A stretch of DNA of 64,000 nt, taken from the NCBI GenBank assembly GCA_934772525.1, contig CAKVMI010000004.1:147146-211145 (forward strand), given 5' to 3'. A program made the translations under genes and the position numbers. This document shows, piece after piece, positions 52,851-61,487 of this stretch; position 1 is the stretch's first letter; each line of letters begins with the position of its first letter. Below the pieces are notes generated by a model. It did no database searches, was not told the origin of the DNA, and saw only the letters and a program-made list of their open reading frames with translations. This DNA is from an uncultured Clostridia bacterium (GTDB lineage Bacteria > Bacillota > Clostridia > Christensenellales > UBA1242).

Positions 52851-54350
52851 TTAAATCTTTGCAGACATTTTTCTATAAATTATTACCCTTTCAATCGGTT
52901 TGCCGTCTACAATTTCTGGATTTTGTGACAACACGCAATCTGGTGTAACGCAAAGTCTTTTTGCAATATCAAACACCTTTTCTTCTGGCTCTGGTTTATA
53001 CACAACTATACTATATTCACTTGGCTCATTAATACCTACTTCTTCTACGCTATTTATAAAATATTCAGTCTTACAAGTTTTAGAATTTAAAAGCGTGTCT
53101 AGATTATAGTTTAATACAATTTCCTTACCCGCCTTATTTTTATAAGACATACATTTTGCATTAAGTATATAGTCAAATTCCAAATTTTCATTAGCCGAAA
53201 CATTTAAAGCGGTTTTAAACTCAGATTCAATCACCGAGTTAAAAATATCATCATTATCGTAATTTTTGCATACTAAATTTTGTGAGATAGTCCCGCTTAT
53301 TACAATATTTCCGTCAATTATAGTTGCACTTTCCACTTTAATAAAATTATTACCCACGAAAAGCACTTCATCTACTCGTTTTGTATTAGCCATATCTTTA
53401 ACAATACTCAATTGGTCGGAATAAATTGTAGATTTTTCATAATCGGAGCAAACGAAAGTTTCAGTGCCAATATTCAATTTCTTTTCGCATGAATAAGCAT
53501 CCTTAATTACAGTAAATTTTTGAGTTTCGTATCCCCATATAGATATTGCAATTGTCGTATCAATTTTTACAACTAGTTTTACGTCTGAATCTTCGGCCGA
53601 TTCATAATTTTCGTTATTAATAAAGCATTTTACAGCACAAGGAGTATCCGCCGTACAGTTAAGAAGAGAGATTTCTTCTGTTACATCGCTACGCTTTTGA
53701 GTTTTCTTGATTACTCCACCCGCATTATATACAACTTCTCGTACAATTTCCGCATCAAGGGTTACATAATTACCATTAGGAATTACTTTATTTACCAATA
53801 AATTTGAGTAAACCGCAATAATTTCGGCACCTTGCTCAAGTTCCATGGTTTCAGATTGTTCTATTTGAGAATTATTAAAACACAAAAGATTATCGGTTAC
53901 AATTTCTTCTGTTAATTCAGAAATTTCCCCAGAATTTGGTTCTATGTAGTTCAAATTCTCTTGGCAAACACCATAGATCTCTAATTCTAAGTAAATTGTA
54001 GCATTAACAAAAACCGAAGTTTCCTTACGGGTTTTTATATTTTTAACTTTTGGTACCACAACTACAGCATCCGCATCAACAAGTTGCACCTTTTCGTTAA
54101 AATCTACCATATTTCTGGTACTATGAACAACATTTTCTGTGTCTACATAAATGCTGGTTAGGGTCACTTTACCAACAATATCTAACGCTTCGTTAACCTT
54201 TTCCGATTGAACTATCCCGCAAATTGCAACATTATCCAATACCTTATCTATTTGAATTCCATCTACTGCACTATAATTGCAATCAACTTTTGTTTCGACT
54301 ACTTTTAGCAATCCACTACTTGAAACCTTCTTTGAAGTTGTAGTTACCAT
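52851..54350 (-). CDS. DUF3794/LysM spore-associated protein
   Basis: A 499-residue protein with repeated DUF3794 (SPOCS-type) beta domains and a C-terminal LysM-like stretch (EPEEKVFDIAKRLCVTPDCVL with QNPEI). DUF3794 plus LysM is the layout of clostridial spore-coat or cortex-binding proteins such as relatives of SpoVID and SafA. No signal peptide is present, consistent with a mother-cell protein. The ATG at 54348-54350 follows AAGGAGG at 5 bases; a longer frame adds five residues. It sits beside veg, VanW and SpoIIE genes. Confidence 0.85.
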   Translation of the reverse strand: MVTTTSKKVSSSGLLKVVETKVDCNYSAVDGIQIDKVLDNVAICGIVQSEKVNEALDIVGKVTLTSIYVDTENVVHSTRNMVDFNEKVQLVDADAVVVVPKVKNIKTRKETSVFVNATIYLELEIYGVCQENLNYIEPNSGEISELTEEIVTDNLLCFNNSQIEQSETMELEQGAEIIAVYSNLLVNKVIPNGNYVTLDAEIVREVVYNAGGVIKKTQKRSDVTEEISLLNCTADTPCAVKCFINNENYESAEDSDVKLVVKIDTTIAISIWGYETQKFTVIKDAYSCEKKLNIGTETFVCSDYEKSTIYSDQLSIVKDMANTKRVDEVLFVGNNFIKVESATIIDGNIVISGTISQNLVCKNYDNDDIFNSVIESEFKTALNVSANENLEFDYILNAKCMSYKNKAGKEIVLNYNLDTLLNSKTCKTEYFINSVEEVGINEPSEYSIVVYKPEPEEKVFDIAKRLCVTPDCVLSQNPEIVDGKPIERVIIYRKMSAKI

Positions 54351-54424
54351 AATGTCCTCCTTCATCCAAAAACTATTAGGTTACTACATTGTATAAAAAA
54401 GTTTCGAGATTTATGACTAAAATT

Positions 54425-54664
54425 TTACTTGACTTTGATTTTTACATCTCCACAAAGTACATCGCTATAACTAAAACTTTGGTTACTTTGATTTTCTGGA
54501 CTTTTAATACTAACCGTAAAAACGCTAGGATACACCTTTTCTATAACTCCCACATACTTTTCTATGCGTTTTCTTCCCCTATTTACCTCCATATTTATGT
54601 CCTTACCTTGCATATTTTTAATTTTTTCAATGATTTCATTTAGTGATAAATTTACCTTTCTCAT
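54425..54664 (-). CDS. veg: Veg protein
   Basis: A 79-residue small protein. NLSLNEIIEKIKNMQGKDINMEVNRGRKRIEKYVGVIEKVYPSVFTV is the family core, matching the basic RNA-binding-like Veg protein of B. subtilis, which influences biofilm and spore germination. AAAAGGAGAA precedes the ATG at 54662-54664; a longer frame adds ten residues of low support. Confidence 0.9.
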   Translation of the reverse strand: MRKVNLSLNEIIEKIKNMQGKDINMEVNRGRKRIEKYVGVIEKVYPSVFTVSIKSPENQSNQSFSYSDVLCGDVKIKVK

Positions 54665-54727
54665 AATTATTCTCCTTTTTAGAATAATTACCAATGAATA
54701 AACAATTTAAACATTTATCTTAAATTA

Positions 54728-55837
54728 TTATTCATTATTTGGTTTTAATTTGTGGTAACTACTAGTTCTAAGTTTTTTGGTTTTTACTAATTCCCCGTCT
54801 TTGTAATACTCTAATTTTGAAATATATTTTGATGAAATTGTCGGCTGTTTCTCGCTATCAAAATCTACTTTCTCGCTTATGCGTTGTATCAAATAATCAT
54901 TTTTTAACCCATAAATTCTAACACCGCATTCTAAACTATTGCAAAATGTGCTTATTACAATACTATCTCCCGTTGTATTTTTAAAAACTAAATCGCTTAA
55001 CCCATTTGATACCATTGCATCAAAGCCACCCCAAACATACCCAACCTTCAAACTATGTGGGTTAGCACTTAAAACTTCTACATCTGCAAGCAATAAGGCA
55101 TTATACAATGTAGTTGCCGCTTGACAAACTCCACCGCCAAAATCATCTTCGTATTTTCCATTGACAATAATCTTTGCTAAACTATATCCCTTTTCTTTTG
55201 TGGTATCACCAATAATTTTATTAAAAGAAACCGTTTCATTTGGTGCTACAATCATACCATCAAATTGTTTTAATGCCACACCTATATTGTTTATTCGCCC
55301 TTGTTGATTACTTCCAGTTATTGGAGTTTCAAAAGCCGAACGCAAATTGCTAATTTTTTCGTTATCTTCCCTTCTTATAGTTGCCCTTTCAGGTTTTAAT
55401 TTTGGAATTATATCATTTTTGCCATCCACAACACCTTCTATTAGTGCCGTAAACAAACTTTCTTCCATTAAACTTTGTCCATCTATTTCCTTTGTTATTT
55501 CGAGCATTCCATTTATGGTTTTAAACCCAGAATTTATTGGTTCAATATCCGTTTTATCTTTTAATAATGCCAATTTTGAATTGAAATTATCAAAGCAATA
55601 CATACAAATTGTCTTTTCATCAAATCCCATAAATTTAAGTTTTTGAATTAAAGTTTTATCAATCTTTTGCCCGCTCTTTCTTACGTTAAACCCTACAACA
55701 CTATTATTTGTATGAACATCAATATTTTTTATTTCGTCAGCATAAACCCTACCGCTTTGATTTCCACAAAATGGTATAAAAACTGAACCTAAAAAAATTC
55801 CTAAAATTAAAAATAATGATATGACAAACTTTTTCAT
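54728..55837 (-). CDS. VanW-family exported protein
   Basis: A 369-residue protein with a signal peptide (KKFVISLFLILGIFLGSVFIPF). The C-terminal half has the VanW core: INNIGVALKQFDGMIVAPNETVSFNKIIGDTT, DDFGGGVCQAATTLYNALLLA and HSLKVGYVWGGFDAMVSNGLSDLVFKN. VanW proteins accompany some vancomycin-resistance loci, but most family members are chromosomal and have no known resistance role, and no van genes are here. It is 63 bases upstream of veg. Confidence 0.85.
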   Translation of the reverse strand: MKKFVISLFLILGIFLGSVFIPFCGNQSGRVYADEIKNIDVHTNNSVVGFNVRKSGQKIDKTLIQKLKFMGFDEKTICMYCFDNFNSKLALLKDKTDIEPINSGFKTINGMLEITKEIDGQSLMEESLFTALIEGVVDGKNDIIPKLKPERATIRREDNEKISNLRSAFETPITGSNQQGRINNIGVALKQFDGMIVAPNETVSFNKIIGDTTKEKGYSLAKIIVNGKYEDDFGGGVCQAATTLYNALLLADVEVLSANPHSLKVGYVWGGFDAMVSNGLSDLVFKNTTGDSIVISTFCNSLECGVRIYGLKNDYLIQRISEKVDFDSEKQPTISSKYISKLEYYKDGELVKTKKLRTSSYHKLKPNNE

Positions 55838-55881
55838 ACCATTATTTTTTTACCAATTTCAATTTTTATGTAGTTATTAAA

Positions 55882-56592
55882 CTAATTACTAACTTCTTCT
55901 AATTTTTCTAGTTTTTCTTTTAGAGTTTTATCTAATCGTTCTATACTGTGCGAATTTATTTTTACTAAGCATTCATTTCTTCTTGCACTACTTAACTTTT
56001 CTACATTTTCAAAATTACTTATAAGTAAATTCAGCGTATTATCATCAATTTTAAAATTTAACCTTAGCGACAACTCTATTCCACGTAAAATGCGTTCGGG
56101 GTCGAAACACAACGAACTCCTACCATCAACCGTTATATCCCTTAAAATTCCTTGTATTATGTCTGACATACCACCTACAAAATCATAAATTTCAAGGGTT
56201 AGTGGGTCAAGATACAATGCATTAATCGTGAAATCTCTACGCTTATAATCTTCTTCTATTCTGTCTGTAAAACTAATTTTTTCTGGAGCGTGCGAAAATT
56301 CATCCTTGTAGTGTTCTACTCTCATTCTAGCATACTCTAAACTAAAACCGCTTGGGAAGATTATTTTTGCAACTTGCAACTTTTTATTCTTTATTTCTAA
56401 GATGCAGTTAAATAAATCACAAAACTCCTGCACTTCTTCTATTGAAACACTTCCAGTGCTATCAATATCCAAACTTTTTATGCCAATAATACTATCCCTT
56501 ACAAAGCCACCTACTAAGAACAATATTTTGCCTTTACTTTCGGCAAATTTTGCAAAATTTATAATATCATCATTTAGTTTAAACTTTACCAA
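55882..56592 (-). CDS. Short CCA-adding/poly(A)-polymerase-like nucleotidyltransferase
   Basis: A 236-residue protein made of the head and neck of a class II CCA nucleotidyltransferase. FLVGGFVRDSIIG and DIDSTGSV carry the catalytic aspartates; RRDFTINALYLDP and DPERILRGIELSLRL follow. Full enzymes are 380-450 residues; the tail domain that anchors tRNA is absent. It starts at TTG (56590-56592), seven bases inside the end of tilS, with AAGGGTGG at good spacing, so expression is coupled to tilS. It may be a compact enzyme, a helper, or a shortened gene. Confidence 0.75.
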   Translation of the reverse strand: MVKFKLNDDIINFAKFAESKGKILFLVGGFVRDSIIGIKSLDIDSTGSVSIEEVQEFCDLFNCILEIKNKKLQVAKIIFPSGFSLEYARMRVEHYKDEFSHAPEKISFTDRIEEDYKRRDFTINALYLDPLTLEIYDFVGGMSDIIQGILRDITVDGRSSLCFDPERILRGIELSLRLNFKIDDNTLNLLISNFENVEKLSSARRNECLVKINSHSIERLDKTLKEKLEKLEEVSN

Positions 56593-57911
56593 ATTTTAAC
56601 CACCCTTTTACTATCTTCCAAAACCGCTACCATACTAGAAATCTCTACGCCAAACGCAACTAAACACTTAGAACCATACATCAATAGTGGCATACTATTT
56701 CTCTTCCTACTATCAATTTTTTTATCAACTAAAAATTGCTTTAATTTTCGAGTTCTGCCGTCAAACTTTTGAATTACATCCCCTTCTTCCATCATACGCC
56801 AAAACGCACCCGACGGCACTCTATCTGGGTCTATATAAAGACCTTCGCCAAATTTAATCTCTTCCCTTTTAATTTCTTTTATATGAATTACATAATCATT
56901 AAATTTGGTCTCGCCAAGTTTAAACTCTGCTTTAAAATCTATATTTTTTATTGACTCTTCAAAAATAATTGAAATACCCGTATATTTTCTTATTGCAACA
57001 ACGCCATTTGGAAGATTTACGCTCTTACCTACTTGTTTTTCAAATAGTTCGGCAATCATTTTTATATGTTTTTCTTCAATATCTACGCTTGCACCCATAA
57101 TTTTTAGCGCTTTAATAATAACCCTATTTTTTAAAACACTTTCTATGGTTGCAACCGTTTCTAAAATTTCAACTCCGCCCGGCACTTGCTTTATCCATGT
57201 TTTTTTGATTAAACTATCCAAAAAATCGTTCTCTTCTTGCACTTTTTTAGATAACTTATATAAGTTTTCACACAACTTTGGATAGACCTTTTGCATTTCA
57301 AAAACCACATTTTGACGCATAAAGTTTCGGGTATAATCGACGCAATTATTAGTGCTATCTGTAACGTATTTTAAATTATTTTTTGTAATGTAGTTCATTA
57401 TTTCGTCTTTTGAAACATTGAGCATTGGTCTTATGTAATATCCCGATTTTTCGGTCATTCCTACAAGTCCATTTAAGCCAGAACCACGTCCAATATGCAT
57501 TAATATTGTTTCGGCTTGGTCAGATAAATGATGAGCAAGAGCAATACTTGTAAGACCCAACTCTTCTTTTATCTTTTTAAAACAATCATATCTTAAAACT
57601 CTTGCCCCTTCTTCTAGGGTTAATTTATTTTGTTTTGAATATTTAATTGCGTCAACATTTTTTACTACTAAATCAATTCCAATATTTTTGCAAAAATTCT
57701 CAGCAAATTGCTGGTCACGTAAGGCTTCCGCACCTCTAATTCCGTGATTAATATGAATTGCGGTTATTCTAAAATTTAATACTTTTGACAATTTTGCAAG
57801 CACACTAAGTAATGCAACCGAATCACTGCCACCACTAAACCCAACACCAACGCGGTCACCGCTTTTTATTAATTTATACTTTTTAATATTTTCTAAAACT
57901 TCATTTTCCAT
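56586..57911 (-). CDS. tilS: tRNA(Ile)-lysidine synthetase TilS
   Basis: A 441-residue enzyme that changes C34 of tRNA-Ile(CAU) to lysidine with ATP, essential for AUA decoding. The PP-loop SGGSDSVALL is near residue 27, RDQQFAENF and ALAHHLSDQAETILMHIGRGSGLNGL are N-ATPase motifs, and the C-terminal domain ends WRMMEEGDVIQKFDGRTRKLKQFLVDKKI. It lies between the SpoIIE gene and the short CCA-like gene, a familiar Firmicutes neighbourhood. Confidence 0.96.
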   Translation of the reverse strand: MENEVLENIKKYKLIKSGDRVGVGFSGGSDSVALLSVLAKLSKVLNFRITAIHINHGIRGAEALRDQQFAENFCKNIGIDLVVKNVDAIKYSKQNKLTLEEGARVLRYDCFKKIKEELGLTSIALAHHLSDQAETILMHIGRGSGLNGLVGMTEKSGYYIRPMLNVSKDEIMNYITKNNLKYVTDSTNNCVDYTRNFMRQNVVFEMQKVYPKLCENLYKLSKKVQEENDFLDSLIKKTWIKQVPGGVEILETVATIESVLKNRVIIKALKIMGASVDIEEKHIKMIAELFEKQVGKSVNLPNGVVAIRKYTGISIIFEESIKNIDFKAEFKLGETKFNDYVIHIKEIKREEIKFGEGLYIDPDRVPSGAFWRMMEEGDVIQKFDGRTRKLKQFLVDKKIDSRKRNSMPLLMYGSKCLVAFGVEISSMVAVLEDSKRVVKIW

Positions 57912-57962
57912 AATCGTATTTTAATTCATTTTATGTCATTTTGCAAGAAAAATATAATTTAA

Positions 57963-60221
57963 TCAAAAAACTTTGAACACTTCTATAGTTAGGTCATCCA
58001 ATATTTTGTTGTCTGTACGTCTTATTGCCTCGTTTAAGATACTTTTTGCAAAAATATCAACGTTTGTTACACTTAAATTATTAATAAAACCCGCAAAATT
58101 ATTAATATTGCCAAAAGCGTCAAAGACACCATCCGAAGTCATTACAACTATATCTCCATCCACTAATCTTTCACACTCTTCGGTTGCGTTTATAAATTCA
58201 CACGCACCTACGGGCAATGCATTTGAGCAAATTGCCTTTGTGGTATTTCCACGCTTAATAATAGTTGGCGTTGTACCAAGTTTAATAAAGTTCGCAAGCC
58301 CCGTATACGGGTTAAATAAACATATATCGGTGGCACTAAAATTTTCAGATGAATTAAATGACATTATTTGATTTACGCTTTTTATAATAGTTTGACTATC
58401 TATTCCCGCTTTAAAAAATTGTTCAATCAATTCAATAGTTCGCTTACTGGTTTTGTGAGCATTATCCCCATGACCCTTGCCGTCTGCAATAGACAACAAA
58501 AAATTTCCGCCATAAACTTTATTACAACTATGGCTATCTCCATTTTTTGTTGCACCGCCCGCCCCAACAGTTTCTACAGCATACAAAAATGAATATCTTG
58601 GAGCATATTTTAATTCTACAACCTGCCAACCGCTACTACCAGCAAACTTATTACTACTAATTGCAATATTGTTTTTAAAATATTTTCCAGTAACTTTTAA
58701 AAATTTTTCTCTATCAATCCCCAGTTTTACCATAAGCAACGCTTTTTTAAAGTCATTGTTTTGGTCTAATATTATTCTGCAATCTTTACAGTCTATAAAC
58801 TCATACCTTAAGTAATTCATAAAGTCTAACTCTACTTCTCTTTCGGCTCGCCTTTCGTTTTCTACATCCCCGTTAAAGCACTCTAGCATATTTGCAACAC
58901 TTTTAAATTGATTACCAATCGTAACTTTATTTAAGTTTTGTTCAATCATTGTCGATTTTGTTTCTTTAAACTTTTTAACTTGTGCATTTATTTGGTTTAC
59001 AACACTAGCCCTTGAAATACACGAGTTAAACGAAGTTGGTAAATTTATGTGATTAATTCCGTTTTTTAAAACTGCAACATTCATTAATTCTGTTAAGTCT
59101 TTTTTTATACCCTTTGAACCATAACATACCTTGTAATTTACGCACGTACCGCAGATATTTTGGCATACTTCGTCTGACATAGCACTGATACTATTTTCCA
59201 GTTTTTCGGTTGGAATTACCATATCTTTATACACTTTATTTATTGAATAAAATAGTTTAGATAGCGTAGACAATCGCCCCATCAACTCTACTCTTTCCAT
59301 ATGCGTAAGTTCGACGTCATCAAATTCTGTATAACTAAAATACCCTTCTATTTTGCGTTTTACTCGCTTTGGATAGATTAAATAAATACCTACTCCAAGC
59401 ACCACACTTATTAAACTAAATATAGTGTATTTACCGCACACTTGCATCACGCCACTAACCAAAAAGTCAATAAGTATAAGTAACATTGCACGGGTAATAT
59501 TATTGCACTTCTTAGCCCCCGTTAAGCCAACACCCCATAATAGGTAATTTAATAAAAAACCCGCAGATTCTTTCAGCGCTAATTTGCTACATCCCGCCGA
59601 CAACACAACAATAAAACTAAAAACAGATCCATCTAATTTTGTTAAAAACATTAAACTATTTGAAATTAGAATTCTATCAAGCCCGATTGAAAATAAGTCT
59701 AATTTGTTTAGCCCCATAAATAACGCAAGACAGATTACAAACATCGCAAATTTTTCATCTAAAACAAAGGTAGTTTTCATTCCCCTGCATTTTATTGCTA
59801 AAATTAATCTATAGTATAAATAAAAACAAAAGACCGAAAGAAGTGTGTTTATTCCATAATAAATTATCTCCGCCTTACTATCTGCATAAATAAATATCGT
59901 TGGAACACTGAAAAGTAAAACCCCTAAAATATATACAAAAATTAAAAATTTTGGTTTAATAATACGCCTTAGTACCTTAATTAAAAGGCATAAACTTATT
60001 GCAAAGCACCCTAAAACTATAGACCAAATACTAAAGTTTGCGACTATCAACCCAATTCCCGCACTAAAAATATAAACAAGTTTTAAGTTACTAACAAAAC
60101 ATAATGCAAAAAGCAAAGAGTACGCAAACGGACTTACTTCACCCCAAAAACAAGAATAACTTAATACAAAGAAAAATAATACAATTCCTAATAACTTAAA
60201 AAAATACAACAACTTTTTCAT
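57963..60221 (-). CDS. spoIIE: Stage II sporulation protein E-like PP2C phosphatase
   Basis: A 752-residue phosphatase of the SpoIIE type, which activates sigma-F in the forespore by dephosphorylating SpoIIAA. The first 300 residues hold about ten hydrophobic segments; a soluble regulatory region with seven or more Cys follows (CQNICGTCVNYKVCYG); residues about 550-750 form a PP2C domain with LLSIADGKGHGDNAHKTSKRTIELIEQFF and MTSDGVFDAFG. Metal-binding Asp residues are conserved in ADGKGHG and SDGVFD. A TilS neighbour and divergent yabP-yabQ-divIC match the B. subtilis region. I use the ATG at 60219-60221; no clear ribosome binding site is seen. Confidence 0.92.
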   Translation of the reverse strand: MKKLLYFFKLLGIVLFFFVLSYSCFWGEVSPFAYSLLFALCFVSNLKLVYIFSAGIGLIVANFSIWSIVLGCFAISLCLLIKVLRRIIKPKFLIFVYILGVLLFSVPTIFIYADSKAEIIYYGINTLLSVFCFYLYYRLILAIKCRGMKTTFVLDEKFAMFVICLALFMGLNKLDLFSIGLDRILISNSLMFLTKLDGSVFSFIVVLSAGCSKLALKESAGFLLNYLLWGVGLTGAKKCNNITRAMLLILIDFLVSGVMQVCGKYTIFSLISVVLGVGIYLIYPKRVKRKIEGYFSYTEFDDVELTHMERVELMGRLSTLSKLFYSINKVYKDMVIPTEKLENSISAMSDEVCQNICGTCVNYKVCYGSKGIKKDLTELMNVAVLKNGINHINLPTSFNSCISRASVVNQINAQVKKFKETKSTMIEQNLNKVTIGNQFKSVANMLECFNGDVENERRAEREVELDFMNYLRYEFIDCKDCRIILDQNNDFKKALLMVKLGIDREKFLKVTGKYFKNNIAISSNKFAGSSGWQVVELKYAPRYSFLYAVETVGAGGATKNGDSHSCNKVYGGNFLLSIADGKGHGDNAHKTSKRTIELIEQFFKAGIDSQTIIKSVNQIMSFNSSENFSATDICLFNPYTGLANFIKLGTTPTIIKRGNTTKAICSNALPVGACEFINATEECERLVDGDIVVMTSDGVFDAFGNINNFAGFINNLSVTNVDIFAKSILNEAIRRTDNKILDDLTIEVFKVF

Positions 60222-60293
60222 AAACTTAATATACAACATGTTAGTTTATTTTGAAGAATTCTTTTTTTTACAAAATTGGCGGATTTTGTAAAC

Positions 60294-60322
60294 TCATAAA
60301 TTATATCCTACCTGCATACATT
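60294..60322 (+). promoter_or_regulatory. Possible sigma-E promoter for yabP
   Basis: CATACATT (60315-60322) fits the sigma-E -10 consensus, with TCATAAATT (60294-60302) 12 bases before it at the -35 position. yabP is a sigma-E gene in B. subtilis. Confidence 0.4.
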
Positions 60323-60341
60323 TAACAAAAAGGAGGACATT

Positions 60342-60617
60342 ATGACAAACAATCAAACAAAAACCTTGCCAGCCGACCATAAATTAGAATTGAACTCACG
60401 GAAAGATCTAAAAATGACGGGAATTTTAGAAGTGGTTTCCGCTACTGCAACCGAAATTTATGCCAAAACCGAATGTGGTCCAATAATTGTAACGGGCAAT
60501 AATTTAAAAGTAAAAAGCCTATTAATAAACGAAAGAATACTTGAAGTAGATGGCGAAATTACAAAAATAGAATACACAAAAGGCAAAAAGAATTTTTTGC
60601 AAAAATTATTCAAGTAG
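60342..60617 (+). CDS. yabP: Sporulation protein YabP
   Basis: A 91-residue member of the YabP/YqfC family, required for spore coat or cortex formation in the mother cell. HKLELNSRKDLKMTGILEVVSATATEIYAKTECGPIIVTGNNLKVK is the family core. A good AGGAGG precedes the ATG. It is followed after 7 bases by YabQ. The plus-strand run yabP-yabQ-divIC is divergent from SpoIIE. Confidence 0.9.
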   Translation: MTNNQTKTLPADHKLELNSRKDLKMTGILEVVSATATEIYAKTECGPIIVTGNNLKVKSLLINERILEVDGEITKIEYTKGKKNFLQKLFK

Positions 60618-60624
60618 GTAAAGT

Positions 60625-60999
60625 ATGTCCACCCTATTAGTTATATGTTTTTACGGAATAATAGCGGGCTGTGTGTATAGTGTTTTGCATTTTTTTGTAA
60701 GCATTACAAACAAGAAAAAATTTATGTATATTATTTGCGACACAATTAGCAGTATTGGTGCCGGATTAATTTTCATTTACTGCATAATAAATGAAACTTC
60801 TGGTATTATTAGATTATATACTATTTGTGCCTTTTTATTTGGTATATTAATAGTAAATATTTCTGTTGGAAATTTACTTGATTTTTGGGCAACAAATATA
60901 TATAATAGAATTGCAATAGTAAAAACGAATTTACAACAAAAGCAAAAAAATAAGAAGGAGAAAAGGAATGACACAAGAGCAACTAAACCGACTAGTTAA
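60625..60999 (+). CDS. yabQ: Sporulation protein YabQ
   Basis: A 124-residue membrane protein with about three hydrophobic segments and a basic tail (KQKNKKEKRNDTRATKPTS). Position after yabP and before divIC, length and segment pattern fit YabQ, which is needed for spore cortex. The sequence itself is not strongly conserved, so context carries most of the call. It overlaps divIC by 32 bases. Confidence 0.8.
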   Translation: MSTLLVICFYGIIAGCVYSVLHFFVSITNKKKFMYIICDTISSIGAGLIFIYCIINETSGIIRLYTICAFLFGILIVNISVGNLLDFWATNIYNRIAIVKTNLQQKQKNKKEKRNDTRATKPTS

Positions 61000-61252
61000 A
61001 CTAATTACTACTTGCGCGACTATGTTTGTGCTTATTTTGGTTGGAATAATCGTCTTTCAACGCATAAAAGTTGCTAGCATTCAAAGTGAAATTGAAAAAA
61101 CCGACAAAAAAATAGAACTTTTGTCTTCAAAAAAATCCGAATTAGAATCGGACTTAGATGACAGCAAATCTCCTTTATACATAGAAGATGTACTTAGAAA
61201 TGACTTAAAAATTAAGGATAACGAAGACTATTTTGTAATTGAAGAGAGATAA
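60968..61252 (+). CDS. divIC: Cell-division protein DivIC/FtsB-like
   Basis: A 94-residue septum initiator. It has a short cytoplasmic part, one membrane segment (residues 10-30, TTCATMFVLILVGIIVFQR), an extracytoplasmic coiled coil (IQSEIEKTDKKIELLSSKKSELESDL) and a short C-terminus with YIEDVLRNDLKIKDNED. That layout is DivIC/FtsB, which links FtsL and FtsQ/DivIB in the divisome. An AAGGAG-like site lies in the end of yabQ, so the two are coupled. Confidence 0.9.
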   Translation: MTQEQLNRLVKLITTCATMFVLILVGIIVFQRIKVASIQSEIEKTDKKIELLSSKKSELESDLDDSKSPLYIEDVLRNDLKIKDNEDYFVIEER

Positions 61253-61256
61253 AAAT

Positions 61257-61305
61257 AATCGTTTATAAGTTTAAGTAAAAATTAAATTTATAAACGATTT
61301 TTTAT
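61257..61305 (+). terminator. Terminator after divIC
   Basis: Arms aatcgtttataa and ttataaacgatt form a 12-pair hairpin with a T run on the plus strand. Confidence 0.8.
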
Positions 61306-61381
61306 TTCCCCACTTTATTGCTAAAAGAATAAATAACAAAATGTTTAGTCGTTTTGACCCAATAACCTTTTACGAATTTAT

Positions 61382-61411
61382 TTGACAACTCAAAAACACC
61401 CTTGCTATAAT
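61382..61411 (+). promoter_or_regulatory. thyX promoter
   Basis: Perfect TTGACA (61382-61387), an 18-base spacer and perfect TATAAT (61406-61411), 76 bases before the thyX ATG. Confidence 0.8.
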
Positions 61412-61487
61412 TATAAAAAGGTGATAAATAGTTGCAATTTTTATTATTATTTTATAATGTTTAACCAAAGAAAAAAGGAGAAAAGTT

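Noticed and set aside
54728..55837. Vancomycin resistance gene from the VanW name
   Set aside because: No vanA/vanH/vanX or ligase genes are nearby and VanW-family proteins are common chromosomal proteins in clostridia.
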